Shown piece by piece: positions 5,734 to 7,293 of a stretch of 7,293 nt of DNA. Position numbers and translations under genes: made by a program. The notes under the pieces are model-generated. The model saw nothing but the letters and a program-made list of their open reading frames with translations, searched no databases and was not told the DNA's origin. How positions within the stretch are numbered: the first letter of the stretch is position 1; every line of letters starts with the position of its first letter. The DNA comes from Ruminiclostridium sp. Lineage in GTDB: Bacteria; Bacillota; Clostridia; Oscillospirales; Oscillospiraceae. The DNA lies in contig JABUSR010000249.1 of NCBI GenBank assembly GCA_021442645.1, positions 1 through 7,293 of the forward strand, in the 5' to 3' direction.

Positions 5734-7293
5734 TCAGAGGTCTTTCTTGAGGATGAGGATATTTTTGTCGGCATACCGGCGGTAGGTGACAGAATCCATG
5801 ATTTTGCCCACCATAAACAGGCCCAGGCCGCCGATGTTGCGCTCCTCTGCCGACAGGGTAACGTCAGGGTCAGGCCGGGAGGTGGGGTCGAAGGGGAGAC
5901 CGTTATCCACAAAGAGCATGGAGACATCATGCTCGGTTTTCTGGAGCCGGATGACGGCCATCTCAGCCTGGCTGTAGTGGACGATGTTGGAGTAGATCTC
6001 GTCCAGGACCACCTGGAGGGAGGCAATCAGCTTGGGGGAGAAATCCCACTGCTCCGCTGTGCTGTCCAGGAAGTCCGCTGCCGCCCCCATGGAATCCAAG
6101 GTGGGGGTGGTGGAGATGCTCCGCTCCTTGCTGCTGTCAATCATTTTCAGGCAGAGCATGGTGATGTCGTCAAATTGCTCTCCTCCGTCGGAAAAGAGCC
6201 GGATATCACTGGCCAGGCCCTCCATCAGCTCGTGGACGGATGCATCCGGCCGCTGGTTCAGGGCCCGGAGCATCTGATCCTGGCCAAAGAGCTCGCCCCG
6301 GCTGTTCACGGCCTCAGTGACGCCGTCTGTGTAGAGGAAGAGGACGTCACCGGGGGCCAGGGTAAAGGTGTAGTCCCGGTACTTGGCCATTTCCATCCCG
6401 CCCAGGACCAGGCCGTGCCGGTCCTTCAGCACGTCGAACCCCTGGCCGCAGCGGCCGATAACCGGGTAGGTGTGCCCAGCGTTGGCAGCGATGACCTCCC
6501 CGGTAGAGATGGTGAGGATACCCATCCAGACGGTGACGAACATGCTGTTGGCGTCGGCCCGGCAGAGGGTTTGGTTTACCCGGGTGAGGACCTCGGCAGG
6601 AGTCCCGCCCAACTGGGTGTGGACGCTCAGGAGGTTCCGGGTGCTCATCATGAACAGAGCCGCCGGGATGCCCTTTCCGGCCACATCGGCCATGACCATG
6701 GCCAGGTGGTCGTCGTCCAGCAGGAAGAAGTCGTAGAAGTCGCCGCCGATCTCCCAGGCGGGAACCATGCCGGCGATGAGGTCGAACTCCGGCCGGTCTG
6801 GGAAGGGCGGGAAACGATTGGGCAGGGTCTGGGCCTGGATATTCCGGGCCAGGGAGAGTTCGGTCTGGAGCCGCTCCTGCTGGGCAGTGACGCTTTTCAG
6901 GTTGTCCATGGTGCGGATGGTGTCGGCCTCCATCTTCTGAATGGTATCCTGCAGGAGGCGGAGCTCCTCAATCTCCCCCAGGGGGGAGTGGTATTGAAAG
7001 GCCTCAGGGGGGCCCATGGTACCCTCAGAGGAAAACCGGACGGCTTCCTTCATGATGCCCCGGATGGGACGGCCGAAGCCACGCTCCAGATAGACGGAGA
7101 TGGCGATGGCCGCCAGCACAGCCATGAAGAGGAAGGCGACAGTGATGCACCAGATGTAATAGCTCCGTCCCTGGTCCAGGTTTTCAATGGGCCGCTGGGC
7201 ACACATGAGGCCGGTGGCCTTCCCTTGGGAATCCAGCACGGGGACGAAGGAGGTGATAAAGGGCAGACTGCCGTTGATGCCGTCGGGGCAGAG
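5734..7293 (-). CDS. Membrane sensor SpoIIE/RsbU-type PP2C phosphatase fused to RsbW-type ATPase domain (5' end cut off)
   Basis: 519 residues are visible and the frame is open to the window edge, so the N-terminus is missing. A GTG at 7239 is in frame, but the 18 residues before it (L-P-F-I-T-S-F-V-P-V) continue an extracellular Cache-like sensor fold, so it is not the likely start. In order, counting from base 7293: end of the sensor domain (1-44), transmembrane helix (45-69), HAMP-like linker (about 71-125, R-P-I ... E-I-E-E-L), coiled coil (to about 158), PP2C/SpoIIE domain (about 165-385), and HATPase_c_2 domain (about 395-519). PP2C metal-site motifs are intact: G-G-D185-F-Y-D, A-D203-V-A-G-K-G, T-D323-G-V-T-E-A, D375-D-I-T-M-L. 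The ATPase domain has its N-box (D-E432-I-Y-S-N436), D463-N-G and G-G-L-G-L. Known relatives dephosphorylate a STAS anti-anti-sigma factor, and RsbW domains phosphorylate it and bind a sigma factor. It is the first visible gene of the export operon, so it may control it. The partner proteins are not in the window. Confidence 0.9.
   Translation of the reverse strand, partial: LCPDGINGSLPFITSFVPVLDSQGKATGLMCAQRPIENLDQGRSYYIWCITVAFLFMAVLAAIAISVYLERGFGRPIRGIMKEAVRFSSEGTMGPPEAFQYHSPLGEIEELRLLQDTIQKMEADTIRTMDNLKSVTAQQERLQTELSLARNIQAQTLPNRFPPFPDRPEFDLIAGMVPAWEIGGDFYDFFLLDDDHLAMVMADVAGKGIPAALFMMSTRNLLSVHTQLGGTPAEVLTRVNQTLCRADANSMFVTVWMGILTISTGEVIAANAGHTYPVIGRCGQGFDVLKDRHGLVLGGMEMAKYRDYTFTLAPGDVLFLYTDGVTEAVNSRGELFGQDQMLRALNQRPDASVHELMEGLASDIRLFSDGGEQFDDITMLCLKMIDSSKERSISTTPTLDSMGAAADFLDSTAEQWDFSPKLIASLQVVLDEIYSNIVHYSQAEMAVIRLQKTEHDVSMLFVDNGLPFDPTSRPDPDVTLSAEERNIGGLGLFMVGKIMDSVTYRRYADKNILILKKDL

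Overview
The window is GC-rich and looks like the chromosome of a Gram-positive gut clostridium. High-GC Oscillospiraceae, of the Flavonifractor/Pseudoflavonifractor/Oscillibacter type, would fit. This placement is inference from base composition, the tail of an S-layer-homology protein, strong AGGAGG-type ribosome binding sites, and the type of exporter present. No marker gene confirms it.

Left part (1-840, + strand). The window opens with the last 25 codons of a protein ending in an S-layer homology (SLH) motif, followed by a weak hairpin that may be its terminator. A well-formed extended -10 promoter (156-184) then drives a monocistronic GuaD-like purine/nucleoside deaminase (246-749). That gene ends at a strong bidirectional hairpin terminator (784-825), which it shares with the operon converging from the right.

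Right part (843-7293, - strand). Four genes read leftward as one apparent operon. In transcription order they are: (1) a membrane sensor with a SpoIIE/RsbU-type PP2C phosphatase domain fused to an RsbW/SpoIIAB-type ATPase domain, cut by the window edge; (2) a very short HlyD-like membrane-fusion protein; (3) a C39 peptidase/ABC exporter; (4) a second ABC exporter half with its own N-terminal domain. Genes 2 to 4 are the export triad of NHLM-type (NHLP, nitrile hydratase or Nif11-like leader peptide) peptide natural-product systems. The peptidase should remove a double-glycine-type leader while the ABC proteins pump out the core peptide. Gaps of 40, 8 and 13 nt, with ribosome binding sites touching the preceding stop codons in the last two, point to coupled expression.

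The most interesting points are these. The second ABC protein's N-terminal region lines up with its neighbour's C39 peptidase domain but has lost all three catalytic residues, so it looks like a dead peptidase-like domain. The HlyD-like adaptor lacks room for the usual lipoyl and coiled-coil parts. A phosphatase-kinase of the partner-switching kind sits in front of a peptide export operon, suggesting signal- or sigma-factor-linked control. No precursor peptide or modifying enzyme is visible, so the exported product must be encoded beyond position 7293 or elsewhere.

No tRNA, rRNA, CRISPR array, insertion sequence or phage gene was seen. There is no gene-free stretch longer than about 300 bases.
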